DNA from: Duganella alba
Lineage (GTDB): Bacteria; Pseudomonadota; Gammaproteobacteria; Burkholderiales; Burkholderiaceae_D
Direction of reading: 5' to 3'
Assembly (NCBI RefSeq): GCF_009674495.1
Contig: NZ_WKJN01000005.1
Span: forward strand, 219,138-283,137
Length of the DNA stretch: 64,000 bases
Part shown: positions 26,024 to 36,398 of the stretch, one piece after another
How positions within the stretch are numbered: the stretch's first letter is position 1
Layout of the letters: every line of letters starts with the position of its first letter
The notes under the pieces: model-generated
Databases searched by the model: none
Told to the model about the DNA's origin: nothing
What the model saw: only the letters and a program-made list of their open reading frames with translations
Made by a program: the position numbers and the translations under genes

Positions 26024-26632
26024 ATGAAAAAATTCATACTAGCGATGGTCGTCGCACTAGGCTGGCAACAAGCCGCGATGGCAGGATTCGCCGAAGGGGC
26101 GACCGCGTACAACAACAAGAACTACGCGGTGGCGTTGAAAGAAATCAGGCCGCTGGCGCAAGCCGGCAACGCCGATGCCGAGCATTTGCTGGGCCTGATG
26201 TATTACATGGGCCGCGGCGTGCCGCAGGATTACAAGATCGCGCTGGAGTGGCACCGCAAGGCCGCGCTCAAGGGCAAGGCCGACGCCCAGTACGTGGTGG
26301 GCGCCATGTATTACACCGGCAACGCGGTGATCCAGGACCACAAGCAGGCGGTGGGCTGGTTCCGCAAGGCCGCCGAGCAGGGCCATCCGCAGGCGCAGCA
26401 GGTGCTGGGGCTGATGTACCGCTATCACATGGGCGGCGTGCCGCAGGATAATGTGATTGCTTATATGTTGTGGAACCTGGCGGCGGCCAATGGCTCGGCC
26501 AACGCGGCCGAGCAGCGCGGGCAGGTGGCGCGGAGCATGACGCAGGAGCAGATCGAGGAGGGGCAGGCGCTGTCGGCGGCGTGGAAGCCGAATACACCCC
26601 TGCCGCAGAAGTCGCGGACCGGCGGCGGCTGA
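26024..26632 (+). CDS. Sel1-repeat (TPR-like) exported protein
   Basis: 202 residues with a signal peptide (MKKFILAMVVALGWQQAAMA). Three to four Sel1-like repeats span about 35-170: AEHLLGLMYYMGRGVPQDYK, AQYVVGAMYYTGNAVIQDHK and AQQVLGLMYRYHMGGVPQDN show the AxxxLGxMYxxGxGVxxD pattern at about 36-residue spacing. Such solenoids bind partner proteins. Target unknown. Likely periplasmic. The tail after about 175 is unstructured. Confidence 0.87.
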   Translation: MKKFILAMVVALGWQQAAMAGFAEGATAYNNKNYAVALKEIRPLAQAGNADAEHLLGLMYYMGRGVPQDYKIALEWHRKAALKGKADAQYVVGAMYYTGNAVIQDHKQAVGWFRKAAEQGHPQAQQVLGLMYRYHMGGVPQDNVIAYMLWNLAAANGSANAAEQRGQVARSMTQEQIEEGQALSAAWKPNTPLPQKSRTGGG

Positions 26633-26690
26633 TCCCCCTCGCGCAGTAGACGCTGCGGACTCGCGGCGCTCGCCACCCACCAGCGACAGA

Positions 26691-26720
26691 GGGGTCTGAC
26701 CCCGTGCGGGGTCAGACCCC
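26691..26720. repeat. Dispersed palindromic element, copy 3 (core)
   Basis: 30-base palindrome GGGGTCTGACCCCGT plus complement, symmetrical except at the central pair. Its core differs from copy 2 only at the ends. The flanking tail seen in copies 1 and 2 is largely changed here, although GTGCGGG still occurs about 20 bases to the right. It lies 58 bases after the Sel1 gene stop and may act as a stem-loop between units. Confidence 0.8.
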
Positions 26721-26817
26721 GCGGCGGCTCGCCGTGCGGGAGAATTTTTCAAGAGGGCGCTGTCCTGTGACGGATCGCCGTGCGGGGTAAAATCGTGCTT
26801 TCCCTGAAAGGCACCCC

Positions 26818-27798
26818 ATGCGCGCGATTGAAATCACCCAGCCCGGCCCGGCCGATGTCCTGAAACTCTGCGAACGCCCGATGCCGGTGGTCAAGGCCGG
26901 CGAGGTGCTGATCAAGGTCCACGCGGCCGGCGTCAACCGCCCCGACGTGTTCCAGCGCCAGGGCAATTACGCGCCGCCGCCGGGCGCCTCCGACATCCCC
27001 GGCCTGGAAGTGGCCGGCGAAATCGTTGACGGCGACCTGGACTACACCACCCTCGATATCGGCGACCATGTCTGCGCTTTGGTGCAGGGCGGCGGCTATG
27101 CCGAGTACGTTGTTGCACCAATACAGCAGGTTTTACCGGTGCCGAAAGGGTGGTCGATGCTCGAAGCCGCCTCAATTCCGGAAAATTACTTCACAGTCTG
27201 GAGCAACGTTTTCGACCGCGCCCACCTGAGCGCCGGCGAGACCTTATTGGTGCAGGGCGGCAGCTCCGGCATCGGCGTCACCGCCATCCAGCTGGCCAGC
27301 GCCATGGGCCACCGGGTGTTCGCCACCGCCGGTTCGGACGACAAGGTCGCGGCCTGCATGAAGCTCGGCGCCGAGCGCGGCATCAACTACAAAACCGAGG
27401 ACTTCGGCGCCGTCGTCAAGTCGCTGACCAACGACCGCGGCGTCGACGTGATTCTCGACATGGTGGCCGGAGACTACCTGCCACGCGAGGTTTCCTGCCT
27501 GGCGGACGATGGCCGCATCGCCATCATCGCCACGCTGGGCGGCGGCAAGGCCACGCTCGACATGGCCCAGGTGCTGCGCCGCCGGCTGACCGTCACCGGC
27601 TCCACCTTGCGCCCGCGCTCGGTGGAATTCAAGGGCGCGATCGCCAAAAAGCTCAAGGAGCGCGTGTGGCCGATGATGGCCGAGCGCAAGCTCAAGCCGG
27701 TGATCCATACCGTCTTCCCGCTGGAGCAGGCCGCCGCCGCCCACGCGCTGATGGAGAGCAGCTCGCACGTCGGCAAAATCATGTTGCAGGTGATCTAA
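26818..27798 (+). CDS. NAD(P)H quinone oxidoreductase, zinc-independent MDR family (PIG3/Qor-like)
   Basis: 326 residues. GroES-like N-terminal domain (about 1-120; VNRPDVFQRQGNY, GLEVAGEIV), then a Rossmann NAD(P)H domain (about 125-265; VQGGSSGIGVTAIQLASAMG). The catalytic and structural zinc Cys clusters of true alcohol dehydrogenases are absent, and the IAIIATLGGGKA segment fits the PIG3/Qor-type quinone reductases. A single gene; tpiA follows after 125 bases with its own promoter. Confidence 0.88.
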   Translation: MRAIEITQPGPADVLKLCERPMPVVKAGEVLIKVHAAGVNRPDVFQRQGNYAPPPGASDIPGLEVAGEIVDGDLDYTTLDIGDHVCALVQGGGYAEYVVAPIQQVLPVPKGWSMLEAASIPENYFTVWSNVFDRAHLSAGETLLVQGGSSGIGVTAIQLASAMGHRVFATAGSDDKVAACMKLGAERGINYKTEDFGAVVKSLTNDRGVDVILDMVAGDYLPREVSCLADDGRIAIIATLGGGKATLDMAQVLRRRLTVTGSTLRPRSVEFKGAIAKKLKERVWPMMAERKLKPVIHTVFPLEQAAAAHALMESSSHVGKIMLQVI

Positions 27799-27866
27799 AG
27801 GCCAATTCGTTGTAAAATGCGTAGTAAATTTACGGTTTTGTTGAGCCGGGGCTACGCTTTGCCTGT

Positions 27867-27896
27867 TTGACCGTGCTTCTTTGCGCGCGTTAAAAT
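27867..27896 (+). promoter_or_regulatory. Sigma-70 promoter of tpiA-secG
   Basis: TTGACC at 27867-27872 and TAAAAT at 27891-27896, 18 bases apart, 28 bases before the tpiA ATG. A near-consensus match. Confidence 0.75.
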
Positions 27897-27923
27897 GGCG
27901 GGTTATTAACCTTTAGGCTAGCC

Positions 27924-28670
27924 ATGCGTCGCAAACTCGTAATCGGGAACTGGAAAATGAACGGCAACCGCGCCGCCAATACGGCACTGTTGTCCGGCAT
28001 CGTCGCCGGCCTGAACGACTTCGGCGCCGATAGCGCCGTCTGCGTGCCGGCGCCGTACCTGGCGCAGTGCCAGGCCGAGCTGGAAGGCACGGCGCTGGCG
28101 TGGGGCGGGCAGGACCTGTCGGTGCACGCCAGCGGCGCTTACACCGGCGAGGTGGCGGCCGCGATGCTGCGCGATTTCGGCGCCACCTATGTGCTGTGCG
28201 GCCACTCCGAGCGCCGCGCCTACCACCAGGAAAGCAATGCGCTGGTGGCGCAGAAGGCCGTAGTGGCGCTGGCCGCCGGGCTGACGCCGGTGGTGTGCGT
28301 GGGCGAATCGCTGGCGCAGCGCGAGGCGGGGCAGACCGAGGACGTGATCTGCGCCCAGTTGCAGGCGGTGCTTGATGCGCTGCAGGCGGAGCAGGTGGCG
28401 CGCATCGTGCTGGCGTATGAGCCGGTCTGGGCCATCGGCACCGGCAAGACCGCCACGCCGCAGATCGCGCAGGATGCCCACCGCTTCCTGCGCAACTGTC
28501 TGGCGAACAAGAATGCGGCCGCTGCGGCGGCCGTGCAGATACTCTACGGCGGCAGCATGAAGCCGGAGAATGCAAAAGAATTGATGGCGCAACCGGATAT
28601 CGATGGTGGCCTGATCGGCGGAGCGGCATTAAAGGCGACTGATTTTCTCGGGATTATTCAGGCGGTTTAA
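27924..28670 (+). CDS. tpiA: Triosephosphate isomerase
   Basis: 248-residue glycolytic enzyme interconverting dihydroxyacetone phosphate and glyceraldehyde 3-phosphate in the cytosol. The substrate Lys is in GNWKMNG (about residue 11), the catalytic His in VLCGHSERR (about 95), the catalytic Glu in [12 protein letters not shown] (about 167), and the phosphate-binding [11 protein letters not shown] near 208. Length is standard. It is followed by secG at 71 bases, a pairing conserved in many proteobacteria. Confidence 0.98.
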   Translation: MRRKLVIGNWKMNGNRAANTALLSGIVAGLNDFGADSAVCVPAPYLAQCQAELEGTALAWGGQDLSVHASGAYTGEVAAAMLRDFGATYVLCGHSERRAYHQESNALVAQKAVVALAAGLTPVVCVGESLAQREAGQTEDVICAQLQAVLDALQAEQVARIVLAYEPVWAIGTGKTATPQIAQDAHRFLRNCLANKNAAAAAAVQILYGGSMKPENAKELMAQPDIDGGLIGGAALKATDFLGIIQAV

Positions 28671-28741
28671 GCGTTACGCGTAAGTGTAAAAGCGCAGTAG
28701 AAACAAAACGATACAAAACTTTTAATTTGGAATGGAATAAC

Positions 28742-29134
28742 ATGAGCTCCTTGTTCAATCTGGTTATCATCGTGCAGGTCTTGTCGGCAATCGCGATTAT
28801 CGGTCTGGTATTGCTTCAGCACGGTAAGGGCGCCGACATGGGCGCCGCCTTCGGCTCGGGCGCGTCGGGCAGCCTGTTCGGCGCCACCGGCTCGTCGAAC
28901 TTCATGTCGAAGTCGACCGGCGTGGCCGCCGCCATCTTCTTCAGCGCCACGCTGGCCCTGTCGTACATCACCACCCACCAGACCAATAATGTCAGCGGCG
29001 GCGTGATGGACAAGGTGCCGGCCGCTGCCGCGCCAGCCCCGGCCAATGCCATTCCTGCAACGCCAGCAGCCCCGGCCGCCTCGGCGCCGGCCGCGGCGCC
29101 TGCACCGGCTCCTGCAAACTCCATCCCAAAGTAA
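28742..29134 (+). CDS. secG: Protein-export membrane protein SecG
   Basis: 130 residues. Two membrane segments (about 4-22 and 55-75) with the conserved cytosolic loop LLQHGKGADMGAAFGSGASG between them. SecG supports SecYE in protein translocation. The C-terminal tail from about residue 90 is an unusually long Ala/Pro run compared with short SecG proteins; such tails are common in Burkholderiales. ATG at 28742; a TTG further 5' has no support. Confidence 0.95.
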   Translation: MSSLFNLVIIVQVLSAIAIIGLVLLQHGKGADMGAAFGSGASGSLFGATGSSNFMSKSTGVAAAIFFSATLALSYITTHQTNNVSGGVMDKVPAAAAPAPANAIPATPAAPAASAPAAAPAPAPANSIPK

Positions 29135-29277
29135 TATAATTGTGTAGTTAATTAGGCGCAGTTGATAATTTTTTAAGTTGTTTGCACATTGTTTTAGCAG
29201 TATCGTAGCGAAAAACTTTAGTACATCAATTTAGTTAAAGAATTATCGTTTTTCTTCTTGTTTTGACGCAATACGGA

Positions 29278-29306
29278 TTAACAACCGCGTGAAAAGGAAG
29301 TAAAAT
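29278..29306 (+). promoter_or_regulatory. Promoter of the tRNA-Leu gene
   Basis: TTAACA at 29278-29283 and TAAAAT at 29301-29306 with a 17-base spacer. The -10 box ends 11 bases before the first tRNA base. Confidence 0.65.
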
Positions 29307-29317
29307 AACGGCCTTAT

Positions 29318-29402
29318 GCCGACGTGGTGAAATTGGTAGACACGCTATCTTGAGGGGGTAGTGGCGCAAGCTGTACGAGTTCGAGTCTCGTCGTCGGCAC
29401 CA
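29318..29402 (+). tRNA. tRNA-Leu (anticodon GAG)
   Basis: 85 bases with encoded CCA. Acceptor arms GCCGACG / CGTCGGC pair fully. The D arm contains AAATTGGTAGA. The anticodon stem CTATC / GGTAG encloses the loop TTGAGGG, giving anticodon GAG for CTC/CTT codons. A long variable arm (class II) follows, then the T arm with GTTCGAGTC. The position between secG and nuoA is a conserved Burkholderiales arrangement. Confidence 0.97.
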
Positions 29403-29412
29403 GAAAATATAG

Positions 29413-29444
29413 GCCAGCAAGGGTGGTACCAAGCTGGCTTTTTT
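29413..29444 (+). terminator. Terminator after tRNA-Leu
   Basis: Stem GCCAGC / GCTGGC with a 14-base loop and a run of six T, starting 11 bases after the tRNA. It separates tRNA transcription from the nuo operon. Confidence 0.8.
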
Positions 29445-29564
29445 ACGAGGATGTGTCGTTCGATCCTGGTCAGAGCAGTTTTACGATTGGGGCGAACGTT
29501 AAGCGCACCGCAGAACAGCGCGATGTGTCCTTTAACCTGATCGTTCAATATAAGCTCTTCAATC

Positions 29565-29924
29565 GTGAACCTCGAAAATTATCTCCCCGTCCTGTTGTTC
29601 ATCCTCGTCGGTCTCGGCGTAGGTATCGCTCCCCAAGTGCTGGGCCATCTCCTGGGCCCGAAAAAGCCCGACGCAGCCAAGCTGTCCCCGTATGAATGCG
29701 GCTTCGAAGCGTTCGAAGACGCGCGCATGAAATTCGACGTGCGTTACTACCTCGTCGCAATCCTCTTTATTTTGTTCGATCTGGAAACGGCATTCTTCTT
29801 CCCGTGGGGCGTATCCATGCGCGAACTGGGCTGGCAGGGCTTCGTTACGATGATGGTGTTCATCGCCGAATTCGTGGTCGGTTTTTGGTATATCTGGAAG
29901 AAAGGTGCCCTTGATTGGGAATAA
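29565..29924 (+). CDS. nuoA: NADH-quinone oxidoreductase subunit A
   Basis: 119-residue complex I membrane subunit with three helices (about 6-28, 62-82, 89-110). The conserved [20 protein letters not shown] (about 41-60) forms part of the loop near the quinone site. The start is GTG at 29565; no ATG fits the conserved N-terminus. First gene of the complete 14-gene nuo operon; the 5' leader from the tRNA terminator is about 120 bases. Confidence 0.97.
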   Translation: MNLENYLPVLLFILVGLGVGIAPQVLGHLLGPKKPDAAKLSPYECGFEAFEDARMKFDVRYYLVAILFILFDLETAFFFPWGVSMRELGWQGFVTMMVFIAEFVVGFWYIWKKGALDWE

Positions 29925-29927
29925 GCC

Positions 29928-30404
29928 ATGGCTATTGAAGGCGTATTAAACGAAGGTTTCATCACCACCTCGGCCGACAAGCTGATCAACTGGGCGCGCA
30001 CGGGTTCGATGTTCCCGATGACGTTCGGTCTGGCCTGCTGCGCGGTCGAAATGATGCACGTGGGCGCTGCCCGTTACGACATGGACCGCTTCGGCGTGGT
30101 GTTCCGTCCATCGCCACGTCAATCCGACGTGATGATCGTGGCCGGCACGCTGTGCAACAAGATGGCCCCGGCACTGCGCAAGGTCTACGACCAGATGCCG
30201 GAGCCGCGCTGGGTCATCTCGATGGGTTCCTGCGCCAACGGCGGCGGCTACTACCACTACTCGTACTCCGTGGTGCGCGGCTGCGACCGCATCGTGCCGG
30301 TCGACGTGTATGTGCCAGGCTGTCCGCCAACCGCTGAAGCCCTGCTGTACGGCATCATGCAGTTGCAGAACAAGATCAAGCGCACCAACACGATCGCACG
30401 CTAA
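29928..30404 (+). CDS. nuoB: NADH-quinone oxidoreductase subunit B
   Basis: 158-residue peripheral subunit carrying the terminal 4Fe-4S cluster N2, the direct electron donor to quinone. All four ligands are present: the tandem Cys37-Cys38, Cys102 (GSCANGG) and Cys132 (PGCPPT). Length is standard for the Betaproteobacterial form. It starts 3 bases after nuoA. Confidence 0.98.
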   Translation: MAIEGVLNEGFITTSADKLINWARTGSMFPMTFGLACCAVEMMHVGAARYDMDRFGVVFRPSPRQSDVMIVAGTLCNKMAPALRKVYDQMPEPRWVISMGSCANGGGYYHYSYSVVRGCDRIVPVDVYVPGCPPTAEALLYGIMQLQNKIKRTNTIAR

Positions 30405-30421
30405 CGGGGCGCTACAAACAC

Positions 30422-31015
30422 ATGACTACTCATCTGGAACAACTCCAAACCGCCCTCGGCACTGCCCTGGGCGAACGCGTTACTACCGTCGTCGCACTGG
30501 GTGAAATCACCCTGACCGTGAAGGCCGCCGACTACTACGGCGTGATGCAGACGCTGCGCGACGACGCCTCGCTGGGCTTCGATCAGGCGATCGACCTGTG
30601 CGGCGTGGACTATCTGAACTACGGCGACGGCGCCTGGGACGGCCAGCGTTTCGCGGTTGTCGTGCACCTGCTGTCGGTGCAGCACAACTGGCGCGTGCGC
30701 GTGCGCGCGTTCTGCGCCGACGACGACATGCCGCTGCTGCCGTCCGTGACGCCGCTGTGGCGTTCGGTCAACTGGTACGAGCGCGAAGCGTTCGACATGT
30801 ACGGCATCCTGTTCGAGAACCACAACGACCTGCGCCGCATCCTGACCGACTACGGCTTCATCGGCCACCCGTTCCGCAAGGACTTCCCGGTGTCGGGCTA
30901 TGTCGAGATGCGCTACGACCCTGAGCAGAAGCGCGTGGTCTACCAGCCGGTCACCATCGAGCCGCGTGAAAACGTGCCGCGTGTGATCCGCGAAGAAAAC
31001 TACGGGATTAAATAA
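30422..31015 (+). CDS. nuoC: NADH-quinone oxidoreductase subunit C
   Basis: 197-residue peripheral subunit (30-kDa type), encoded separately from nuoD, unlike the fused E. coli nuoCD. Conserved [20 protein letters not shown] (about 119-138) and [14 protein letters not shown] are present. Its TAA overlaps the nuoD ATG by one base. Confidence 0.97.
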   Translation: MTTHLEQLQTALGTALGERVTTVVALGEITLTVKAADYYGVMQTLRDDASLGFDQAIDLCGVDYLNYGDGAWDGQRFAVVVHLLSVQHNWRVRVRAFCADDDMPLLPSVTPLWRSVNWYEREAFDMYGILFENHNDLRRILTDYGFIGHPFRKDFPVSGYVEMRYDPEQKRVVYQPVTIEPRENVPRVIREENYGIK

Positions 31016-32268
31016 TGGCTGAGATTAAGAACTACACCCTGAACTTTGGCCCGCAACACCCGGCCGCGCACGGCGTGTTGCGCCTGGTGCTGGAGCTGGA
31101 CGGCGAAGTGATCCAGCGCGCCGATCCGCACATCGGCCTGCTGCACCGCGGCACCGAGAAGCTGGCCGAGCAGAAGACCTACCTGCAGTCGGTGCCGTAC
31201 ATGGACCGCCTGGATTACGTGTCGATGATGTGCAACGAGCACGCCTACGTCATGGCCATCGAAAAACTGATGGGCATCGAAGTGCCGCTGCGCGCGCAAT
31301 ACATCCGCGTCATGTTCGACGAGATCACCCGCATCCTGAACCACCTGATGTGGCTGGGCGCGCACGCGCTCGACGTCGGCGCCATGGGCCCGTTCCTGTA
31401 CTGCTTCCGCGACCGCGAAGACCTGTTCGACTGCTACGAAGCGGTGTCGGGCGCGCGCATGCACGCGGCCTACTACCGTCCGGGCGGCGTCTACCGCGAC
31501 CTGCCGGACGCGATGCCGCAGCACAAGCCGTCGATCATCCGTTCGGCCAAGGCCATCGACAACCTGAACAAGGATCGTCAGGGCTCGATGCTGGACTTCA
31601 TCGAAGCGTTCACCGCGCGTTTCCCGACCTATGTCGACGAATACGAAACCCTGCTGACCGACAACCGTATCTGGAAACAGCGTACCGTCGGCATCGGCGT
31701 GGTGTCGCCGGAAGATGCGAAAGCGATGGGCTTCACCGGCGCCATGCTGCGCGGTTCGGGCATCCAGTGGGATCTGCGCAAGCACCAGCCGTACGAAGTG
31801 TACGACCTGATGGACTTCGACATCCCGATCGGCACCAACGGCGACTGCTACGACCGCTACCTGGTGCGCGTGGAAGAGCTGCGCCAGTCGAACCGCATCA
31901 TCAAGCAGTGCGTCGAATGGCTGCGCAACAACCCGGGTCCTGTCATGACCAGCAACCGCAAGGTCGCGCCTCCGGGCCGCGTGGACATGAAGACCAACAT
32001 GGAATCGCTGATTCACCACTTCAAGCTGTTCACTGAAGGCTTCCACGTCCCGCCGGGCGAGGCTTACTCCGCAGTGGAACATCCGAAAGGCGAGTTCGGC
32101 GTCTACCTGGTGTCGGATGGCGCCAACAAACCATACCGCGTGAAACTGCGCGCTCCAGACTACGCACACTTGCAGTCGCTGGATGAAATGGCGCGTGGCC
32201 ACATGATTGCCGATGCCGTCACCATCATTGGTACGCAGGACATCGTGTTCGGCAGTATTGACCGCTAA
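31015..32268 (+). CDS. nuoD: NADH-quinone oxidoreductase subunit D
   Basis: 417-residue 49-kDa-type subunit that forms the quinone pocket with NuoB. The N-terminal [14 protein letters not shown] (about 11-24) holds the quinone-binding loop His. [12 protein letters not shown] and the end [14 protein letters not shown] are typical. Standard length. Confidence 0.98.
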   Translation: MAEIKNYTLNFGPQHPAAHGVLRLVLELDGEVIQRADPHIGLLHRGTEKLAEQKTYLQSVPYMDRLDYVSMMCNEHAYVMAIEKLMGIEVPLRAQYIRVMFDEITRILNHLMWLGAHALDVGAMGPFLYCFRDREDLFDCYEAVSGARMHAAYYRPGGVYRDLPDAMPQHKPSIIRSAKAIDNLNKDRQGSMLDFIEAFTARFPTYVDEYETLLTDNRIWKQRTVGIGVVSPEDAKAMGFTGAMLRGSGIQWDLRKHQPYEVYDLMDFDIPIGTNGDCYDRYLVRVEELRQSNRIIKQCVEWLRNNPGPVMTSNRKVAPPGRVDMKTNMESLIHHFKLFTEGFHVPPGEAYSAVEHPKGEFGVYLVSDGANKPYRVKLRAPDYAHLQSLDEMARGHMIADAVTIIGTQDIVFGSIDR

Positions 32269-32285
32269 GTGCGAGAGGCATAAGT

Positions 32286-32765
32286 ATGTTGTTATCTGAG
32301 CAGTGCTACAAAAAAATCGATCGCGAGCTGGCCAAGTACCCAGACGATCAGCGTCAGTCGGCCGTGATGGCCGCGCTGGCGCACGCCCAGGTCGAACTGG
32401 GCTGGATCTCGCCTGAAACCATGCAGGAACTGGCCGACTACATCCGCATGCCGGCCATCGCCGTGCAGGAAGTCGCGACTTTCTACAATATGTACAACCT
32501 GAAGCCGGTCGGCAAGCACAAGATCACCGTGTGCACCAACCTGCCTTGCGCCCTGTCGGGCGGCGAGCGCGCGGCGCACCACCTGAAGCAGAAACTGGGC
32601 ATCGACTACCGTGACACCACGGCGGACGGCGAGTTCACGCTGATGGAAGGCGAGTGCATGGGCGCCTGCGGCGACGCCCCGGTGCTGCTGGTGAACAATC
32701 ACCGCATGTGCAGCTTCATGTCCAACGACAAAATCGACTCCCTGGTGGAGGAATTGAAGAAATGA
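32286..32765 (+). CDS. nuoE: NADH-quinone oxidoreductase subunit E
   Basis: 159-residue 24-kDa-type subunit with a thioredoxin-like 2Fe-2S (N1a) domain. Ligands are Cys83, Cys88, Cys124 and Cys128 (VCTNLPC and GECMGACG). Part of the NADH-oxidising module with NuoF and NuoG. It overlaps nuoF by 4 bases. Confidence 0.97.
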   Translation: MLLSEQCYKKIDRELAKYPDDQRQSAVMAALAHAQVELGWISPETMQELADYIRMPAIAVQEVATFYNMYNLKPVGKHKITVCTNLPCALSGGERAAHHLKQKLGIDYRDTTADGEFTLMEGECMGACGDAPVLLVNNHRMCSFMSNDKIDSLVEELKK

Positions 32766-34057
32766 CGTCACTCCACGACCGACACATCGATCCAGTCATC
32801 CTGGCCGGCCTGAACGGCGATAACTGGCATCTGGAAGACTACGTCAAGCGCGGCGGCTACAGCGCCCTGCGCCGTATCATCGAAGAGAAGATCACCCCGG
32901 AACAGATCATCGCCGACCTCAAAGCGTCGTCGCTGCGCGGCCGCGGCGGCGCCGGTTTCCCTACCGGGCTGAAATGGAGCTTCATGCCGCGCCAGTTCCC
33001 TGGCCAGAAGTACCTGGTATGTAACTCAGATGAGGGCGAACCAGGCACTTTCAAGGACCGCGACATCCTGCGCTACAACCCGCACGCGCTGATCGAAGGC
33101 ATGGCCATCGGCGCCTACGCGATGGGCATCACCGTCGGCTACAACTACATCCACGGCGAGATCTTCGACGTCTACACCCGCTTTGAAGAAGCGCTGGAAG
33201 AGGCGCGCGCCGCCGGCATGTTGGGCGACAAGATCCTCGGCAGCGAGTTCAGCTTCCAGCTGCACGCGCACCACGGCTACGGCGCCTACATCTGCGGCGA
33301 AGAGACCGCGCTGCTGGAATCGCTGGAAGGCAAAAAAGGCCAGCCGCGCTTCAAGCCGCCGTTCCCGGCGTCGTTCGGCCTGTACGGCAAGCCGACCACC
33401 ATCAACAACACCGAAACCTTCGCCGCCGTGCCGTTCATCCTGAACATGGGTCCGGAGAAGTACCTGGCGATCGGCCGTCCGAACAACGGCGGCTCGAAGA
33501 TCTTCTCGATCTCGGGCGACGTCGAGCGTCCGGGCAACTACGAGGTGCCACTGGGCACGCCGTTCGCCAAACTGCTGGAACTGGCAGGCGGCATGCGCGG
33601 CGGCAAAAAAATCAAGGCTGTGATCCCTGGCGGCTCGTCCGCGCCAGTGGTGCGCGGCGAGATCATGATGCAGACCGACCTGGACTACGATTCGATCGCG
33701 AAAGCCGGTTCGATGCTGGGTTCGGGCGCGGTCATCGTCATGGACGAGACGCGCTGCATGGTCAAGGCGATGGAACGTCTGGCGTACTTCTACTTTGAAG
33801 AATCGTGCGGCCAGTGCACTCCATGCCGCGAAGGTACGGGCTGGATGTATCGCATGATCCACCGTATCGAAAACGGTCAGGGCCGCAAGTCGGATCTGGA
33901 CGTATTGAACTCGATCTGCGACAACATCCAGGGCCGCACGATTTGCGCGCTGGGCGACGCGGCGGCCATGCCGATGCGTGCGTTCATCAAGCAATTCCGC
34001 GAAGAATTTGAACACCATATCGAGCACAAGCAATGCTGCGTGCCCGCTTATATCTAA
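32762..34057 (+). CDS. nuoF: NADH-quinone oxidoreductase subunit F
   Basis: 431-residue NADH- and FMN-binding subunit. The nucleotide/FMN site [13 protein letters not shown] is at about 60-72, with [12 protein letters not shown] nearby. The N3 4Fe-4S ligands are Cys349, Cys352, Cys355 and Cys395. The ATG at 32762 overlaps the nuoE stop by 4 bases; the open frame further upstream is only nuoE in another frame. Confidence 0.97.
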   Translation: MTSLHDRHIDPVILAGLNGDNWHLEDYVKRGGYSALRRIIEEKITPEQIIADLKASSLRGRGGAGFPTGLKWSFMPRQFPGQKYLVCNSDEGEPGTFKDRDILRYNPHALIEGMAIGAYAMGITVGYNYIHGEIFDVYTRFEEALEEARAAGMLGDKILGSEFSFQLHAHHGYGAYICGEETALLESLEGKKGQPRFKPPFPASFGLYGKPTTINNTETFAAVPFILNMGPEKYLAIGRPNNGGSKIFSISGDVERPGNYEVPLGTPFAKLLELAGGMRGGKKIKAVIPGGSSAPVVRGEIMMQTDLDYDSIAKAGSMLGSGAVIVMDETRCMVKAMERLAYFYFEESCGQCTPCREGTGWMYRMIHRIENGQGRKSDLDVLNSICDNIQGRTICALGDAAAMPMRAFIKQFREEFEHHIEHKQCCVPAYI

Positions 34058-34079
34058 GCTGCGTCAGGTAACGATCACC

Positions 34080-36398
34080 ATGGTTGAAATCGAAATAGAC
34101 GGCAAAAAAGTCGAAGTCCCTGCTGGTAGCATGGTGATGGACGCCGCCAACAAATTGGGAACCTACATTCCGCACTTCTGCTATCACAAGAAATTGTCGA
34201 TCGCAGCAAACTGCCGTATGTGCCTCGTCGAAGTGGAAAAGGCGCCCAAGCCTTTGCCAGCATGCGCAACGCCGGTCTCGGCGGGCATGATTGTGCACTC
34301 GCACTCCGACAAGGCCGTACAGGCACAGAAGTCGGTGATGGAGTTCCTGCTGATTAACCACCCGCTGGACTGCCCGATCTGCGATCAGGGCGGCGAGTGC
34401 CAGCTGCAAGACTTGGCCGTCGGCTACGGCAAGGGCGAATCGCGCTACGAAGAAGACAAGCGCGTCGTTGCTCCGAAAGATGCCGGCCCGCTGGTGTCGA
34501 TGCAGGAAATGGCCCGTTGCATCCAGTGCACCCGCTGCGTGCGTTTCGGCCAGGAAGTGGCCGGCGTGATGGAGCTGGGCATGATCGGCCGCGGCGAACA
34601 CTCGGAAATCACCGCGTTTGTCGGCCAGACCGTCAACTCGGAAATGTCCGGCAATATGATCGACCTGTGCCCGGTGGGCGCGCTGACGTCGAAGCCGTTC
34701 CGCTACAGCGCCCGTACCTGGGAACTGTCGCGCCGCAAATCGGTCTCGCCGCACGACGGCCTGGGCGCCAACCTGATCGTTCAGGTCAAGGGCGGCAAGG
34801 TCAAGCGCGTGCTGCCGCTGGAAAACGACGCCGTCAACGAGTGCTGGATTTCCGACAAGGACCGCTTCTCGTATGAAGGCCTGGACACCACCGACCGCCT
34901 GACCCAGCCAATGCTGAAGCAGGGCGGCGAGTGGAAAGAGGTCGATTGGCAGACCGCGCTGGAATACGTGGCGCACGGCCTGAAAAACATCCGTCACGAA
35001 CACGGCGCCAACGCGCTGGCCGCGGTCGCGACCCCGCACTCGACGCTGGAAGAACTGCACCTGCTGCAGAAACTGGTGCGCGGCATGGGTTCGGACAGCG
35101 TGGACACCCGCCTGCGCCACACCGACTTCTCGTCGGACGTGACCCCATGGCTGGGCATGTCGATCACCGAATTCGGCGCGCTGAACCGCGCCTTCGTGAT
35201 CGGCTCGTTCCTGCGCAAGGACCATCCGCTGCTGGCCACCCGTCTGCGCACGGCAGTGAAGGGCGGCGCCAAGCTGTCCCTGCTGAGCGCAACCGACGAC
35301 GACCTGCTGATGAACGTCGCCAACAAACTGATCGTTGCTCCATCGGAGTGGCTGTCGGCGCTGTCGCAAGTGGTGGTGGCTGTCGCCAAGGCCAAGGAAG
35401 TCGCGGCTCCGGCCGGCTTCGAAGGCGTACAGGCGTCGGACGCCGCCGCCGCGATCGCCGCTTCGCTGATCTCGGGCGAGAACAAGGGCGTGTTCCTGGG
35501 TAACGCTGCAACCCAGCACCCGCAAGCTGCCGCGCTGCACGCCGCCGCGCAGTGGATCGCCGAACAGACCGGCGCCAAGCTGGGCTACCTGACCGAAGCC
35601 GCCAACACCGTCGGCGCCTACATCGCCAACGCCAACAGCGGCAAGGCGCCAGTGTTCACCGAAGCCAAATCGGCCTACGTGCTGCTGAACGCCGAACCGG
35701 AACTGGACGCGCACAACCCGCAAGCCGCCATCGCCGCCCTGAACAAGGCCGAAATGGTGGTGGTGCTGTCGCCGTTCAAGCATGGCATGGACTACGCCGA
35801 CGTGCTGCTGCCGGTCTCGCCATTCAGCGAAACCTCGGGCACCTTCGTCAACGCCGAAGGCCGCGCGCAAAGCTTCAACGCCACCGTCAAGCCGCTGCTG
35901 GAAACCCGCCCTGCATGGAAAGTGCTGCGCGTTCTGGGCAACATCCTGGGCCTGACCGGCTTCGACTACGACACCTCGGAAGCGGTGCGCGACGAAGTGC
36001 TGGGCGCCGGCGTGTTCGACGTCTCGGCCAAGCTGAACAACGTATCGAAAGTGGCGCTGGCCGCTTCGACCGCCACCGCCACCGGTACCGAACGTATCGC
36101 CGATGTGCCGATCTACTTTGCCGACGCCATCGTGCGCCGTGCCGAGTCGCTGCAGAAGATGGGCGACAGCGCCGCGCCGAAAGCGCACCTGTCCACCGCG
36201 CTGGCGCAGCAGCTGGGCGTGGCCGAAGGCGACCGCGTCAAGGTCAGCCAGGGTTCCGGCAGCGCGATCCTGGTCGCCACTGTCGACGCCAAACTGCCTG
36301 CCAACGCCGTGCGCGTGGCCGCCGCGCACGCGTCGACCGCCGCCCTGGGCAGCATGTTCGGTTCCATCACCGTAGAAAAAGCAGGAGAGGGTAAATAA
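34080..36398 (+). CDS. nuoG: NADH-quinone oxidoreductase subunit G
   Basis: 772-residue subunit with a chain of clusters and a molybdopterin-oxidoreductase-like C-terminal half. N1b 2Fe-2S ligands are Cys34, Cys45, Cys48 and Cys62. N5 is His94, Cys98, Cys101 and Cys107. N4 is Cys147, Cys150, Cys153 and Cys197. I saw no fourth complete ferredoxin motif (N7) in the C-terminal half, as in many non-enteric bacteria. The start at ATG 34080 is set by the ferredoxin-domain N-terminus. Its stop overlaps nuoH by one base. Confidence 0.97.
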   Translation: MVEIEIDGKKVEVPAGSMVMDAANKLGTYIPHFCYHKKLSIAANCRMCLVEVEKAPKPLPACATPVSAGMIVHSHSDKAVQAQKSVMEFLLINHPLDCPICDQGGECQLQDLAVGYGKGESRYEEDKRVVAPKDAGPLVSMQEMARCIQCTRCVRFGQEVAGVMELGMIGRGEHSEITAFVGQTVNSEMSGNMIDLCPVGALTSKPFRYSARTWELSRRKSVSPHDGLGANLIVQVKGGKVKRVLPLENDAVNECWISDKDRFSYEGLDTTDRLTQPMLKQGGEWKEVDWQTALEYVAHGLKNIRHEHGANALAAVATPHSTLEELHLLQKLVRGMGSDSVDTRLRHTDFSSDVTPWLGMSITEFGALNRAFVIGSFLRKDHPLLATRLRTAVKGGAKLSLLSATDDDLLMNVANKLIVAPSEWLSALSQVVVAVAKAKEVAAPAGFEGVQASDAAAAIAASLISGENKGVFLGNAATQHPQAAALHAAAQWIAEQTGAKLGYLTEAANTVGAYIANANSGKAPVFTEAKSAYVLLNAEPELDAHNPQAAIAALNKAEMVVVLSPFKHGMDYADVLLPVSPFSETSGTFVNAEGRAQSFNATVKPLLETRPAWKVLRVLGNILGLTGFDYDTSEAVRDEVLGAGVFDVSAKLNNVSKVALAASTATATGTERIADVPIYFADAIVRRAESLQKMGDSAAPKAHLSTALAQQLGVAEGDRVKVSQGSGSAILVATVDAKLPANAVRVAAAHASTAALGSMFGSITVEKAGEGK

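Noticed and set aside
26691..26720. Palindrome copy 3 as a rho-independent terminator of the Sel1 gene
   Set aside because: No T-run on either side, and the same palindrome recurs elsewhere as a repeat unit.
29263..29306. TTGACG at 29263 as the -35 box of the tRNA promoter
   Set aside because: It is 32 bases from the TAAAAT box; TTAACA at 29278 has the correct 17-base spacing.
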